A stretch of 64,000 nt of DNA, from assembly GCA_015698045.1 (NCBI GenBank), contig BLAL01000321.1, positions 247,182 to 311,181 on the forward strand, in the 5' to 3' direction. The position numbers were made by a program, and so were the translations under genes. Source of the DNA: Rhizophagus clarus (Eukaryota > Glomeromycota > Glomeromycetes > Glomerales > Glomeraceae). The first letter of the stretch is position 1; each line of letters opens with the position of its first letter. Below, in pieces: positions 32,527 to 43,765 of the stretch. The notes under the pieces are model-generated. The model had not been told where the DNA came from and made no database searches. It was given only the letters and a program-made list of their open reading frames with translations.

Positions 32527-33671
32527 ATGTATAGAAGAGTGTTTGGAATAAAAAAAAGGTTGGCTGTGAAACCCAAGCCATGGAGAATAAACTTACTATT
32601 ATATTTAGCGCATGCAGGTTGGCAACTAATTAGAAAATATGTAAAAGAACGTTTTAAATTATTAAAGGCCATAGGATATCTAACATTCCTTGACCTTCTT
32701 GATAATTTAATACCTTCTTCTTTAGATATCTATGCCACTTTGTTTCGAGGAAACTATTTTGAAGAGTACATTTCTACAGCATTTCGTTTGTGGACTGTAA
32801 TGAGAAGATTTAATCAGCATAATTATGATAAAATCTTACTGGCATTTCTATCAGACATTCATTATTGAAAAAAACACAACATCCTATTATTGATATGTTG
32901 AAAAATAATTTGAATAAATTTGATGAATATGTTGTAGAAAATTTTCATAGTTTACTACGAAGACATACAAATGCAAAAGTATTAACAGCCGATTCACTGA
33001 GGCGTGATGTTTTATTTTTGGATCATTTCCGGCATGATAATCTATTTAACACTTCTTTTGCACCAAAGCGTGACTATTCATATAAAAAAAAAGATCTTGA
33101 TAATTTAATAAAAAAAACAGCCCTTTTTCTTTTAGATTTTTTTGATGGAATATGGCAAAATAATGGTCAAATAGAAAAAAAAATGAAGGGTAAAGTTAAT
33201 AAAAAATCTTATTATTATTTTTCGTACATAACAGAATCTTGATTTTCTGCTGGTGTATTACCTATTGGATATCATTCAACAGTACCACCAAGTATCAATA
33301 AGTTTTGTGATCATGTTAGCTGTGCCAATTTTACAGATAAAAATGGAGAAGTATTAATATGCGGCCATGCATACCATGAAGAATGCTTTCAAAAACTAGG
33401 TCTTCGATGTCACCATTGTTATTCTTACCTAGCTACTTCTATTGATGAATTAACACAATCATATAACAATCAGTTGCATATGAATGAAGATATGAATAAT
33501 GAATTTGATATAAAGAATGAGAAACAGTCTGAAGACTGTGAATTTGATAATGCAGAAACAATAAATATTCATAAAACAATTGATATTGAATTGAGTGAAA
33601 AAATATTAGGTATCTTCTGTAAAGTTTTAAAATTTAAAATTTTATTAAAATTTACACTAATAATAAAATAG
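32527..33671 (+). pseudogene. Transposon-derived protein relic with RING-like end
   Basis: Three segments read as one protein. 32527-32865 contains LLYLAHAGWQLIRKYVKERF and LAFLSDIHY. A -1 type shift at 32866 moves to the frame holding HPIIDML, VVENFHSLLRRHT and FLDHFRHDNLF. A TGA at 33240-33242 sits where TES(W)FSAG is expected. The frame then reads on through a RING/PHD-like cysteine-histidine cluster, CDHVSCANF, ICGHAYHEECF and CHHCYSYL. This layout matches large transposon-encoded proteins of Glomeromycotina, but I cannot name the superfamily. The 5' part is missing. Confidence 0.5.
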
Positions 33672-33894
33672 CTTTTGCAGAAAATCGGATTCAAATACCT
33701 CTCATGCAACAGCCATTATATGATATTTCAAATTGTTATCAACAATCTGGATCACTTCATAATGTAGAGGAAAATTTACTAGCATGATTTGTATCATCTG
33801 AAATTGATAATACTCAAAATACATTAGAATTTTTCTTTTAATAGGCGTAATGGTAAAAATTGCAAATAGTTTTTTGACATTTGTAGTTATTGTT

Positions 33895-34050
33895 AGTGTT
33901 CCGCACAAATCAAATTAGACCAAATCAGGTTAGATTTGAAATTTGATTTGATCAAATCAAATCTGAAAAGTTTGAATTCGGATTTAAATCAAACCATTCA
34001 AATCTGATTTGAAATTCAATTCAAATTTGATTTGTGATTTGGTTTAATTT
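33895..34050. repeat. AAATCAAATTTGAA-rich repeat block
   Basis: Overlapping direct and inverted copies of CAAATCAAATT/GATTTGAAATT for about 150 bp. Resembles a transposon subterminal region; no partner end identified. Confidence 0.5.
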
Positions 34051-34060
34051 GTTGAATTTT

Positions 34061-34556
34061 AAATAAAAAATGCGTTTCGCAATGCAATATTAATAAAAAT
34101 GTTGTGAAACGTTTTTTTTAATTAATTTAATAAAAAAATGCATTTCACAATGCAATACTAATAAAAAAAACGTTGCGAACTGTTTTTTTTAATTATTTAA
34201 ATAAAAAATGCGTTTCGCAACGCATTATTAATAAAAATTTTAATTACTTAAATAAAAAAATGCGTTTCGCAATGCAATATTAATAAAAATGTTGCGAACT
34301 GTTTTTTTTTAATTAATTTAATAAAAAAATGCATTTCACAACGCAATATTAATAAAAAAACGTTGCGAACCATTTTTTTTAATTATTTAAATAAAAAATG
34401 CATTTCGTAACGCATTATTATTAAAAATTTTAATTATTTAAATAAAAAAATGTGTTTTGCAACGCATTATTAATAAAAAAATGATGTGAACTATTTTTTT
34501 TTAATTATTTAAATAAAAAATGCGCTTCGCAATGCATTATTAACAGTTAATAAAAA
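34061..34556. repeat. ~69-bp tandem array with TGCGTTTCGCA palindromes
   Basis: Eight units start near 34070, 34139, 34208, 34261, 34329, 34398, 34450 and 34519 (spacing 69 or about 53). Each carries TGCGTTTCGCAATGCA or a C-to-T-like variant (TGCATTTCACAA), followed by GTTGCGAAC. The palindromic core differs among units mainly by transitions. Confidence 0.8.
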
Positions 34557-34654
34557 ATGGTATAAAGGCAGTGTCATGTGACTTGCCGATCTAATCAGAT
34601 AATTTGAATATTCGATCTTTTTTTTAATCATTTATCAGTTTATTTTTGTAGTGT

Positions 34655-34822
34655 TGCTAGACGAAAAGCATGACCAGACTTTTGGAATTAAGGTAAGGGA
34701 AGGGGGGAAGTGTTTTTCGGTGTTTTTTTTTTAACTAATTAATTAATTATTTTTTTATTTTTATTTTTTGTAGTGTTGCTGGACGAAAGGCATGACCGGA
34801 CTTTTGGAATTAAGGTAAGGAC
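34655..34822 (+). repeat. Two units of the 120-bp minisatellite, opposite orientation
   Basis: Same unit as 11735-12985 but inverted. Flanking sequence (34560-34654, GGCAGTGTCATGTGACTTGCC and onward) also matches 12986-13060 inverted, so a larger block is shared. The second unit is cut 8 bp after its GTAAG by telomeric repeats. Confidence 0.8.
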
Positions 34823-34843
34823 GGGTTAGGGTTAGGGTTAGGG
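34823..34843 (+). repeat. Interstitial telomeric repeat (3.5 TTAGGG)
   Basis: GGGTTAGGGTTAGGGTTAGG plus one G, oriented like the chromosome end. It sits exactly at a truncated minisatellite unit, suggesting a healed break that was later extended. Confidence 0.85.
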
Positions 34844-35337
34844 TCAATGTTATATTAGGAGTAAGTGTAAGTAAAGAGTTATTCTGGACTGACGACATCG
34901 TTGGTTCTGAATTAACAAAAGCAAAGAAGACGTCGCCTTATGGTCGGATAACTGGGCCTTTAAATACAACTCCAATACATCTTATGTAAGCAAAATTATG
35001 CTAAACGATTAACTACTTATTCCCTTTACATGGAAAACAACATGTACGCATGTTTCATATAAAATGAATTAAGAATGAAAAAATAAATTAACATTCTTGT
35101 TTTTCAAACCGCATGTTTACTCATATGAGTTTCATCAATCAATTGATGAACTAATCTCATGAATTAAAAAATTCCATGCGGTAGTACCCAATAAATTAAA
35201 AAAGGAGGACTAACGTCTCAAAGTATGAAAATTAACTCCTTAATTTAATTTGAAACAAGGGGCAACCATATGGGTACCACTTGACTAAATTTCCTTGTGC
35301 GTCCATTAGGGTTGTTAATCAGGAATAACGTTTAACC
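34844..35337. other. Former subtelomeric spacer
   Basis: No ORF. It ends in GTTTAACC (35330-35337), the sequence that forms the TSD of hAT copy 3, so this was once next to the terminal region. Confidence 0.6.
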
Positions 35338-35716
35338 TAAGGTTGCTTGCCGAAACCCATCTGGCCTAACGCGAAACGCCGAAACTCATACATAGTGCCG
35401 AAATGCCAAAATGCCGAAACTGCCGAAACTTCCGAAACTGTTTTGGCATTTCGGCATTTCGGCATTTTGACATAGTTTCGGCATAAGTAATACTAATATT
35501 TTAATAGAGTTTCGGCATATTTTCGTCATGTTAATAGTATCTGACAGATAAAAATTTATTTTTTAAAATTTAAATTATTTATTGTATTTATTATACGTAA
35601 TCCAATGATAAAAACTAGCAATTAAATTCAAATTTATCACTAAAGAAATAAAATCCCAGTTAAAAAAGTTCACTATTTTATTTTTATTTTATTTAATTTT
35701 GATAAAAAAAAAAATA

Positions 35717-35849
35717 TTGATACTTGTTCGCTACTATTTTAAAAAATAGTACCCAGGCTGTACGACGTGGACGTCAGTATCAATTCACAGCCCAAAAAAA
35801 ATGTGAGTCTCCAGTCGATATTTGGTACAGACTGGGCCTAGCTACTCAC
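35717..35849 (-). ncRNA. Conserved 133-nt structured 3' element (hAT copy 2)
   Basis: As in copy 1, but the inner stem reads CCAGTC with GACTGG instead of GGCTGG. A G-U pair is replaced by a Watson-Crick A-U pair, which keeps the stem. Confidence 0.5.
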
Positions 35850-35877
35850 TATAAAATAATATAATAAAATTAATAAA

Positions 35878-36579
35878 TTATCTTCGGTGATGATACGTAG
35901 GTAGGTTTCTTGCCCTTCTACGATCGTGTTGCGTATCTAAAATAAATTGGTTAATATAAGATGTGAATAAACTTTAATTATAGAAATTTTATAATTACCT
36001 CGTCCTTCCCAAAATTTTGATCTAAATGTGCGATAATATCTTGCTCTGATACGCGACCATCTTCTTCCAGGGACACCGCTACGATAAAGGCAAAAACTTT
36101 AAATATCAAAAAACGAAATAATATTTAGTTAAATATTTTCAATTTTAAGCAAATATTTTTTTTTGCCATTATATTTTTCATACATGGTATTCCCTGAGAA
36201 GATTCCTCCATTTTTGGTGGCATCGTTGTGCCGTGAACCTCGAAGTTCTAAAATGACGATTTAGTCTGATTCAAACGAATGAATTAGTTGGATTAAAGAT
36301 AATAATTCTATTTTTAACATATTTTAACATATTAAATATTATACATATGAACCTTCTTGCGATTGACCTCCAGAATCTCGATCGATCTCTCCCGTATTCA
36401 TTATGAAATTCGTCATTTCTTCTTCTTCTTTCTTCCACCAAGTAATCGGTGTATTCATTGAACCATTGAATAGGACGAGAGTGGCGACGAGGCTGGCGAT
36501 GGGGCTGGCGATGAGAGTGACGATGGGGCTGGCGATGAGAGTGACGATGGGACTGGCGATGAGAGTGACGATTGGGCAT
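35878..36579 (-). CDS. Myb/SANT-like accessory protein (hAT copy 2)
   Basis: Same four-exon plan as the copy-1 gene, with one extra H-R-Q-P-H-R-H-S repeat in exon 1 and an Asp-to-Asn change just before the Myb-like core (WFNEY rather than WFDEY) that is private to this copy. The exon 2/3 frame problem is shared, so it predates the spread of these copies. Confidence 0.5.
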
Positions 36580-36917
36580 ATTTACAAAATTAAGATGTGA
36601 GGAAAAACGCAAAAAGAATGAGATGAGTAAATTGTAAAATATCCTTTTATAAATAAAATTTGGACAATTCCTTTTTGTTCCCTTTCTTCAAAATACTGAT
36701 TTATTAGTTTGCATCATTAAATTTAAATATCATCCTTAAAATAATAAATCTTTGTTTATTCTCTTTGTTCTTAAAAAAAAATCATTTTTTTTAAAAAAAA
36801 ATCAGAATATTTTGTACATCCCTTAAAAAAAAATAAAAAAATCAGTGCATAATACATACAATGTGATTTGTATAAAAAAGTCATCTTGCATCGTTAAACA
36901 AATACCGATATAAAATT

Positions 36918-37154
36918 ACTAATCATCATCCCTGTGTGATAAAATTTAATTGTTAACTTCTTTCTCTTTCTTTAGAGCACACATTGAACACGAATCAACA
37001 CAAATTTAACAAAATTTGGCTAAAACGAGCGAAATTTTACCAGAATTATCAGCACAAATCGAACACAAATCGAACACAAATTGAACAAGATCGAAAGAGT
37101 TCGTTTGCATCACGTCGGTGTTGTTTAAATTTCGTCACACAAAAATTTTTTAAT
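36918..37154. repeat. CACAAATT-rich module (hAT copy 2)
   Basis: Same as the copy-1 module, about 100 bp beyond the transposase stop. 36614-36917 is AT-rich spacer. Confidence 0.6.
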
Positions 37155-37257
37155 TTAAACTCTTAAATAAATCAATATAATTATAAACTTATTTACAAAT
37201 TTACTTTATTAATAAAAGAATTATTGTTATAATGATTTCCTAAAAATAAAGAAAAAA

Positions 37258-39549
37258 TTATTCTTCTTCATCTACATCATCTACATCGATGAATTCATTC
37301 AATAAATCCTCTACATTATAATCAAAATTTCCTCCCCCATCGCTTTCTTGTTCGCTTTCTTGCTCATCATCATTGCCATCATCTGTATTAATTTTTTCGT
37401 ATTCTTCTTCAGATTCATCTAAAATGTCGTCTGGGATCTCTCCAATTTCTTCAATTATTAATTTGTGTGACAAATCAACAAATTTATCGATCCATACATG
37501 TTCTATTAGGACAACACAATTATCTGAAGGAACTGTAATTTGATTAGGTAAACTTTCATTTGATAAAACATCACATTCATCATCATCATCATTAGTTTCT
37601 GCCAGAGCCTCTGCAATTCGAATGTTCATTTCAGTTTCGCTAATACGAGTATCATTTTTTTCTATACCATAAAAACCAAGCTCTTTCTTAGCATTGGACT
37701 TCCAATGCATGATCATTTTAGCCATGGATTCTAGTCGACTTATATTCAAATTTAAACGCCGATCATTAAATAGCCAGCCAAGTGTTGAGAATCCTCGTTC
37801 GCAATTTGCGGAATTTGGACAAATCGCTAATAGATGGCGAGTGACTCTTGGGAGGCTGTTCGGTCGAGGGTCAGTATCGATCAAATTCCACCAATTTAGA
37901 GGATCGTCTAGAGAACAAGATTCATCAAGATCAAAGGGTGGTTTATTATCACGGTAGTCCTTAATTTGCTCGCATAGAGCCCTGGATTCTTTAAGATCAA
38001 ATCCTAACCTTTTACCAATTGTAGTAGCGCACCTCACGATTCTTGAATAAGCTTTGGCTGTGAGAGGCTTACTTCTAAATCAGGGATCTAGGAAAAAGCA
38101 GGTTATATATTTGTCATCATCGAACTCTTTGAATCTTTCGTTCATCACGTTGAAACAATGGTTACAGAAGTTTTGATTAAATGATTTGGGTAATTGTTTC
38201 AAAACTGCTGATAGTCTTATCAAACTTAAAAAACAATCTCCAAGCGTCGCTGATCTTGATTCTAAAGCCAAGACGGCTTTTCTCAATGGATTTAAAATGA
38301 ATGAAAGAATTCGTAAATCGGAAAAAAAATTCTGTGTTTGGATAACACGTTTGACCTTATCGTTCAACAAATTACTTTCATTAGTAATAATTTTTTCTAG
38401 TACTGGTTCCAACCTAATTACCGAATCTACTGATTCGCTAGCCATTGTCCATCACGTCTTACAATATAACTTAATGCCTCCTCCATGAATACTATTCTCT
38501 TTGATGAGTTGTGTGAGTTTGGCTCCAGCTTGATGGGAATTTTTAAAAAATGAAGCTAATGTATTAACTTTTCGTAATAAACGATCTCCAAAACTTTCTT
38601 TAAGTATATCACACGCGATAAGATTGACCACATGTGCTATACATCATACGTTTTCGATGTTAGGGTATTTCTCTTCAATAATTTTGCGTGCATTCCGAAC
38701 GTTTGAGGCATTATCGGACACAATAGCCGATATTTTATTCGGGCCGATCCTTTCAATTATTTCTCCAATCACTTCGGCTACGTAATTACCTGTATGCGAA
38801 TGTTCTGACAAATCTTGAAGTTTATACAAATACTCTTCTCTCGACGGAGTCATAATAACAAAATTCCATATAGAACGATGAGTGGGGGACGTTCAACCAT
38901 CGAACGCTAAATTATATTAATATTAATATTATTACTTAAAAACACATTAAGAATATTGTTTTAAAAAAGTATAAAAAAAGTATTAAAAACCTAAAGTCAA
39001 ATTAGCTCCATTTTCAATGACGGATGTGACAGTTGAGTTCACCATTGATAATTCCCGCTCAAGTAACTGATCTGACAAAAATTCTCTGGTTGGCAGCTCA
39101 TACGAAGAATTAAGCTCCTTTACAAAGTTAATAAAAAAAGGGTGCTCGACTATCCAGAATAAAATACCACATGCAACGAAAAATTTAGCCAAGGCACGAT
39201 TAATCCTAGTTACTCTACCATCAGGAATTTTTGTGGAATCATGGTAGTCTGTAATATTTAACTGATTACTCCCAACAATTTTTCTTTTTTTATTAACTTT
39301 ATCTTCACGCTCTAATATTTTATTCAAATATTTTCTAACAATGGGTCCTGGAGCTTCCGAGCAGTGGTTCGCAAAGTGCTCTTCAAGTTTTGATATATCA
39401 CCTCGTGACCATGAAAAATTACAATATTTACAAGTGGCATGATATTTTCCTGAACCAACGGGATTTCCTCCAATAGCATCCTCCCAGGTAGAGCTGGGAG
39501 GCCTACCACCTTTATTTTTATTTTTTTCTAAGTCTAAAGTGCTGGTCAT
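37258..39549 (-). pseudogene. hAT transposase (copy 2), four TGA codons
   Basis: Exon 1 starts at ATG 39549 and exon 2 ends at 37258. It has the same BED finger, core and dimerisation block, and the same four TGA positions as copy 1. It carries Asp where copy 1 has Asn (KIPDGR), as copy 3 does, but keeps Pro in the CSEAPGP segment like copy 1, so the recombination junction may lie nearby or copy 3 mutated later. Confidence 0.85.
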
Positions 39550-40084
39550 ATTGAAATGTGTATAAAGTTTTTTTATTTTGTACGTGTTTAAGTAAAAAAA
39601 GTAATGCAAGGCAAACACGAAGTAATTTAAAAAATCCATAACAGATAATCATATGATTTGGTTCAAATTTCAAGGTATAGCCGTAACAGTTGGGGATTAT
39701 AACAGTAAAATGATAAATAAAAAAAGGAGTTAAAGGAGTTAAAGGACAAAAAGTAACTGATTATCTTTGATATTAATGATGTCAGATCATTTCCTGAATG
39801 ACCGTCAGATATGATTGGTTGTGTGTCATGTGGTGGCTGAATTTTATTTTGTTACACTAATTATATTATTAGAAAAATGAAACTATGCCAAAACTATATT
39901 AAAGTATTAATATATATTATGCCGAAACTATGCCAAAATGCCGAAACTGTTTTGGCATTTCGGCAGTTTCGGCAGTTTCGGCATTTCGGCATTTTTGGCT
40001 GCTTGCCGAAACCTAGTTTCGGCAGTTTCGGCAGTTTCGGCATGCCGAAACTCACTAGTTTCGGCAAGCAACCTTAAATCAAGT

Positions 40085-40296
40085 TAGTTTCTAGCTCTGA
40101 TAATAATAGTGAAGGAAAAGTGGATGTATTGTTAAGTTCGCTTTCGCCTTCTCCATTACCAATCAACAAGGCTATATTGACTCATGACGACTTGGTAGAG
40201 TTTATCAAGGACTTGTTCGGGCAAATCAAGTGGGTATTTGATCGCCAGATAGAATCGCAGGAATCAATGAAGCGGGTAAAAACAGAAGTTAAGTGA
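40085..40296 (+). pseudogene. Nuclease 3' part, duplicate
   Basis: Duplicate of 26430-26641 with the same frame. Its 5' half is absent to the left, because the left neighbour of hAT copy 2 is subtelomeric spacer. This is direct evidence that the segment was copied together with the right half of hAT copy 1. Confidence 0.65.
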
Positions 40297-40467
40297 GACT
40301 GTGAGATAGTCTTGTCTTATTCAAAAAATAATCGTATGAATAGACATTAGACACTAGTATAGAAAAAAAGATGTCAAGTATCCCGAGCAAAGTCCTGATC
40401 ATTGTATTTATTTTTTAATTCTGCATTAATAAGGCGATTCTTTACATTTGTTGAATAACCCAATAAT

Positions 40468-41215
40468 GTCATACGCTCAATCCTCTGATTCATTAAGAGA
40501 ATTAAATACAAAGCTCTTAGTTGAGATTGCTGAGCTTAGAAAGAAATTTGCTGAGATCGAGGCCGAGAATGCTAAGATTCCCAAACTTAGAAAAGAGGTT
40601 GCTGAGGATGAGGTTGAGAAATGAAGCCGAGACAGGTGCTCAAGGCCAGAAGTGATTAGGTGGAGAAAACTATATCGCATTATTCAGTTTCCACTAAACT
40701 CGAATCCTAAGAATGCTGAGTAATGTTCGGAAAGGTGGAATAAAGAAATCTATTCAGAAAATGCTAATGAAGAAGTGATAACAGAAAAAACGAAATATCA
40801 AATATATTTAATAATTTACAGGTATTACTTCGATGAAAAATTGAAATTTATAACATCGGTTATTTTTCAAAGTAATCTTGGTAGCAGCTTATGTCAATTT
40901 GTATGAAAGTATGGTCAGGATTGTACTCATTGAAAAATAGCAATTTTTCAAAATATTTTTGGAGCAGCATCTCCTGTAACATATGAAAATCTAATTAAAA
41001 TTGCTAAATATGAATTAATTTGTGTTGAAAAGGTGATCACTTATAAAGACACGACTTTAAAGTGGTTCTTAAAGAAAAACTAAAAAACCATCAGCCGTTA
41101 TGTTAAGATTCATGGAGAAAATGTAATGTAGCTCCAACTTATTGAAAGAAGCTAGAATTATATAGTAAATGGCAAAATTATTTAGAGATTTTAGGTATTG
41201 GATAAAGTAACAATA
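40468..41215 (+). pseudogene. Coiled-coil relic, duplicate
   Basis: Duplicate of 26813-27560 with single-base differences (for example Lys to Glu in the heptad region, AAG to GAG near 40553). Confidence 0.45.
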
Positions 41216-41244
41216 TCATTTGCCCGTCACATCAGTAATGCGTA

Positions 41245-41671
41245 CGTCTTTGTTTTGGCCGTCAGATCTAGTAACGGGCGCATTTTTTGCTCTGCCCATC
41301 AGAGACAACAACTGGCACGCGCATCAGAAACCAAAACAGACACGCGATATTTAGGCCCGTTAAAGATGACAACCGGGTACGCGCGTCAGAAACCAAAATA
41401 GGCACGTAATGTTTAGGTCCGTTAAAGATGACAACCGGGCATGCGCGTCAGAAACCAAAATGGGCACGCGATGTTTAGGCCTGTTAAAGATGACAACTGG
41501 GCACGCGCGTCAGAAACTAAAATGGGCACGCGATGTTTAGGCCTGTTAAAGACGACAACTAGGCACGCGCGTCAGAAATTAAAATGGGTACACGTTATTT
41601 GTGCCGTTAGAGACCACAACCGGTATGCGCGTCTGATACTACAACAGGTACGCGATGCTTGCCCGTTATGG
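41245..41671. repeat. 62-bp ACGCG array, duplicate
   Basis: Same unit number and order as 27590-28015; TATATAAAGG follows at 41707-41716. Confidence 0.8.
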
Positions 41672-41755
41672 CAATGATGCTTTTATTTTTTTTTCCACTT
41701 GTATGATATATAAAGGATCTCAGTCCGCAAATAATTTTTCTCCAAACTTACAATC

Positions 41756-42572
41756 ATGAGCAAAAATATAGAAAAGCAAGCTGTAACTGTAACTAATAGT
41801 TTAAAACACGTTATTAAAAATTTAAAAAAAAATTCTTATTTATTTGTTGATGAGGAGACTAAAAAAATTATTTTTAATAATAATGTTTTTGAATATGATG
41901 AAAATTTTATGATTAAACGTTCCAACCATTCCGAATCAGAAGTCCTTGGGAATGCAAATTTTAATATTGAAATGGATTATAGTGAAGAAAGCGATAGTGT
42001 AGGTTAATGCTTATTTATATTTATTAATTATGATTTACTTTACTTACTTTATTTCAAATTAGTATAAAGATAATAAAGAGAATATCAACAAACGAAGAGG
42101 CGGTAAAAAGAAGAAAAAAGAAGCAAAAGCTGATGATATAATAATTTTCTTAACAGATTATATTGAAGATGAAAACAAAGTCGAACTTGTAGATTTTGAT
42201 ATTCCTCACGAAGATTACAGAAGAAATTTTATAAAAAAAATGCTTGTAGATACAAAGGGTCATGCTTCAAAAGAAGTATACCAAAATCTTTTCAATATCG
42301 CACACTTCGAGAAAACATGCATTAAGAGAAAACTCCCTTATATGGAATATATGAAATCAGAATCAGTAGGATTATATAAAAAAAGTTTAAGTGCAATTTT
42401 AAAAAGATCCAGGCGTTTTTTTCATGTAGCGCAACATTGTAAACATTGGACTGAGTGTAAAGTTGCTCCCAGTTATTGGGATGACATTTCTGAAGAACTA
42501 TGGAATAGTATTTTAGGCGAATTTGATTTGGTTGCAGAATGGGAGGAATATATGAAATTAATTAATCAATAA
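41756..42572 (+). CDS. Unrecognised 250-aa lysine-rich protein, duplicate
   Basis: Exons 41756-41998 and 42063-42572. The predicted protein is the same as that of 28100-28916, and promoter, array and intron are also retained. Two intact copies now lie in the subtelomere, so dosage may have doubled; that is inference. Confidence 0.75.
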
Positions 42573-42864
42573 AGCACCGCGTGCCATGATTCCAAATAAG
42601 ATTAACTTGTACAAAAAATTTTATACAATTTTTTTTTGTAAAAAACGGAGATTTCTGGTTGGAATCGGATATTTTTCTGGTTATATTAAATTATATTATC
42701 AAAAAACTTTATCAAAAAAAAATTCTAAAATAATTTATCATTTTAAGTATGTCAATTTTACATTATGCTAATTTGCATAACAAAATTAATGTTCGCTTAT
42801 TTAAAAAAGAATAAATACTACTCTCTGCATCATGTGACGACGTGAAAAAATATTTTTGTAAATT

Positions 42865-43494
42865 ATGAATATTCCAGAACCATCAGCAAGGCGCACTTGC
42901 ATGTTACAAATTACGTTACACTGATTGATACATCACGTTCTTTCTTATCTCATTGAACGTCTAGAATTAGTTTCTACTTATCTTCTTGTTACACTTCTTA
43001 CATTCTCATTGTTTCCTGAATACACATTTGCATCTGTAAATAGTGAACTTATTAATAATGAAATATCACTTGATTTTAGTTCTATTAATGATGATTGTAT
43101 TGGAAAATTTGGATTTGATAGATGTAGAATTTTAGAAATAACGAATCTTACAACAATATCTTTTGGTCTTATTGTATTATTTACTTGTTATATAATTGAA
43201 CTTAGAGCCAAAGAAGGAAGTTTGACCTTTAAAATTATAAAGCCTTTCAAATAGTTCCATATGACTTTATTAACAGTTTTTCTGGGTTTTGCATCAGGGT
43301 ATTTACTTAGTAATAATACTAGAGTTACAAAGATAGCTTTTGGAATTACTATTGTGGCTTTTACCAGATTAGTTAGTTATTTTGGTGATAAACCTGAAAC
43401 AATTAATACAATAATTTCTAGGTATTTAAATTTAAATAGTTGTGATGATATATCGGATGTAGCAGAAATAATAAGTAAAAATAATAATGAATAA
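42865..43494 (+). pseudogene. Membrane protein relic, duplicate
   Basis: Same two nonsense codons as the first copy (TGA 42922-42924, TAG 43252-43254) and same hydrophobic segments. Confidence 0.5.
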
Positions 43495-43765
43495 CACTAT
43501 TGAGTTTCAAACAATTGAATTTGAGAAACAAATAAACAAATCAAAAGTACAAATTAAAATGACACATAATGAAGAAAAGAATAAGGGCTTGAAAATTGAA
43601 ATTGAAATAATAGATCAAAGATATAATTTAAAAAAGGAATTTAACGTTGGAGTTGAAACAGAAATAAGAGAAATAATAAAGGACAAAATATTAGAAATTA
43701 TAGAAAATAGTAAAACATTAGATGATATACAGTGTGATGTGAAACCAGTTTCAGGGGATGTCTAA
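43487..43765 (+). CDS. Small charged protein, duplicate
   Basis: Same 92-aa frame as 29833-30111, with the same ATG/stop overlap. Confidence 0.4.
   Translation: MNNTIEFQTIEFEKQINKSKVQIKMTHNEEKNKGLKIEIEIIDQRYNLKKEFNVGVETEIREIIKDKILEIIENSKTLDDIQCDVKPVSGDV

Larger units (their letters stand above)
35338..40076 (-). mobile_element. hAT element, copy 2 (chimera of copies 3 and 1)
   Basis: Same structure as copy 1 and about the same length (4739 bp). The left flank is GTTTAACC and the right flank AATCAAGT, so there is no TSD. Left-side variants match copy 3: the subterminal repeat arrangement, the 113-aa form of the Myb-like exon 1, and KIPDGR in the transposase. Right-side variants past about 39661 match copy 1, including the long right subterminal repeat. 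It is a recombinant element. Confidence 0.9.
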
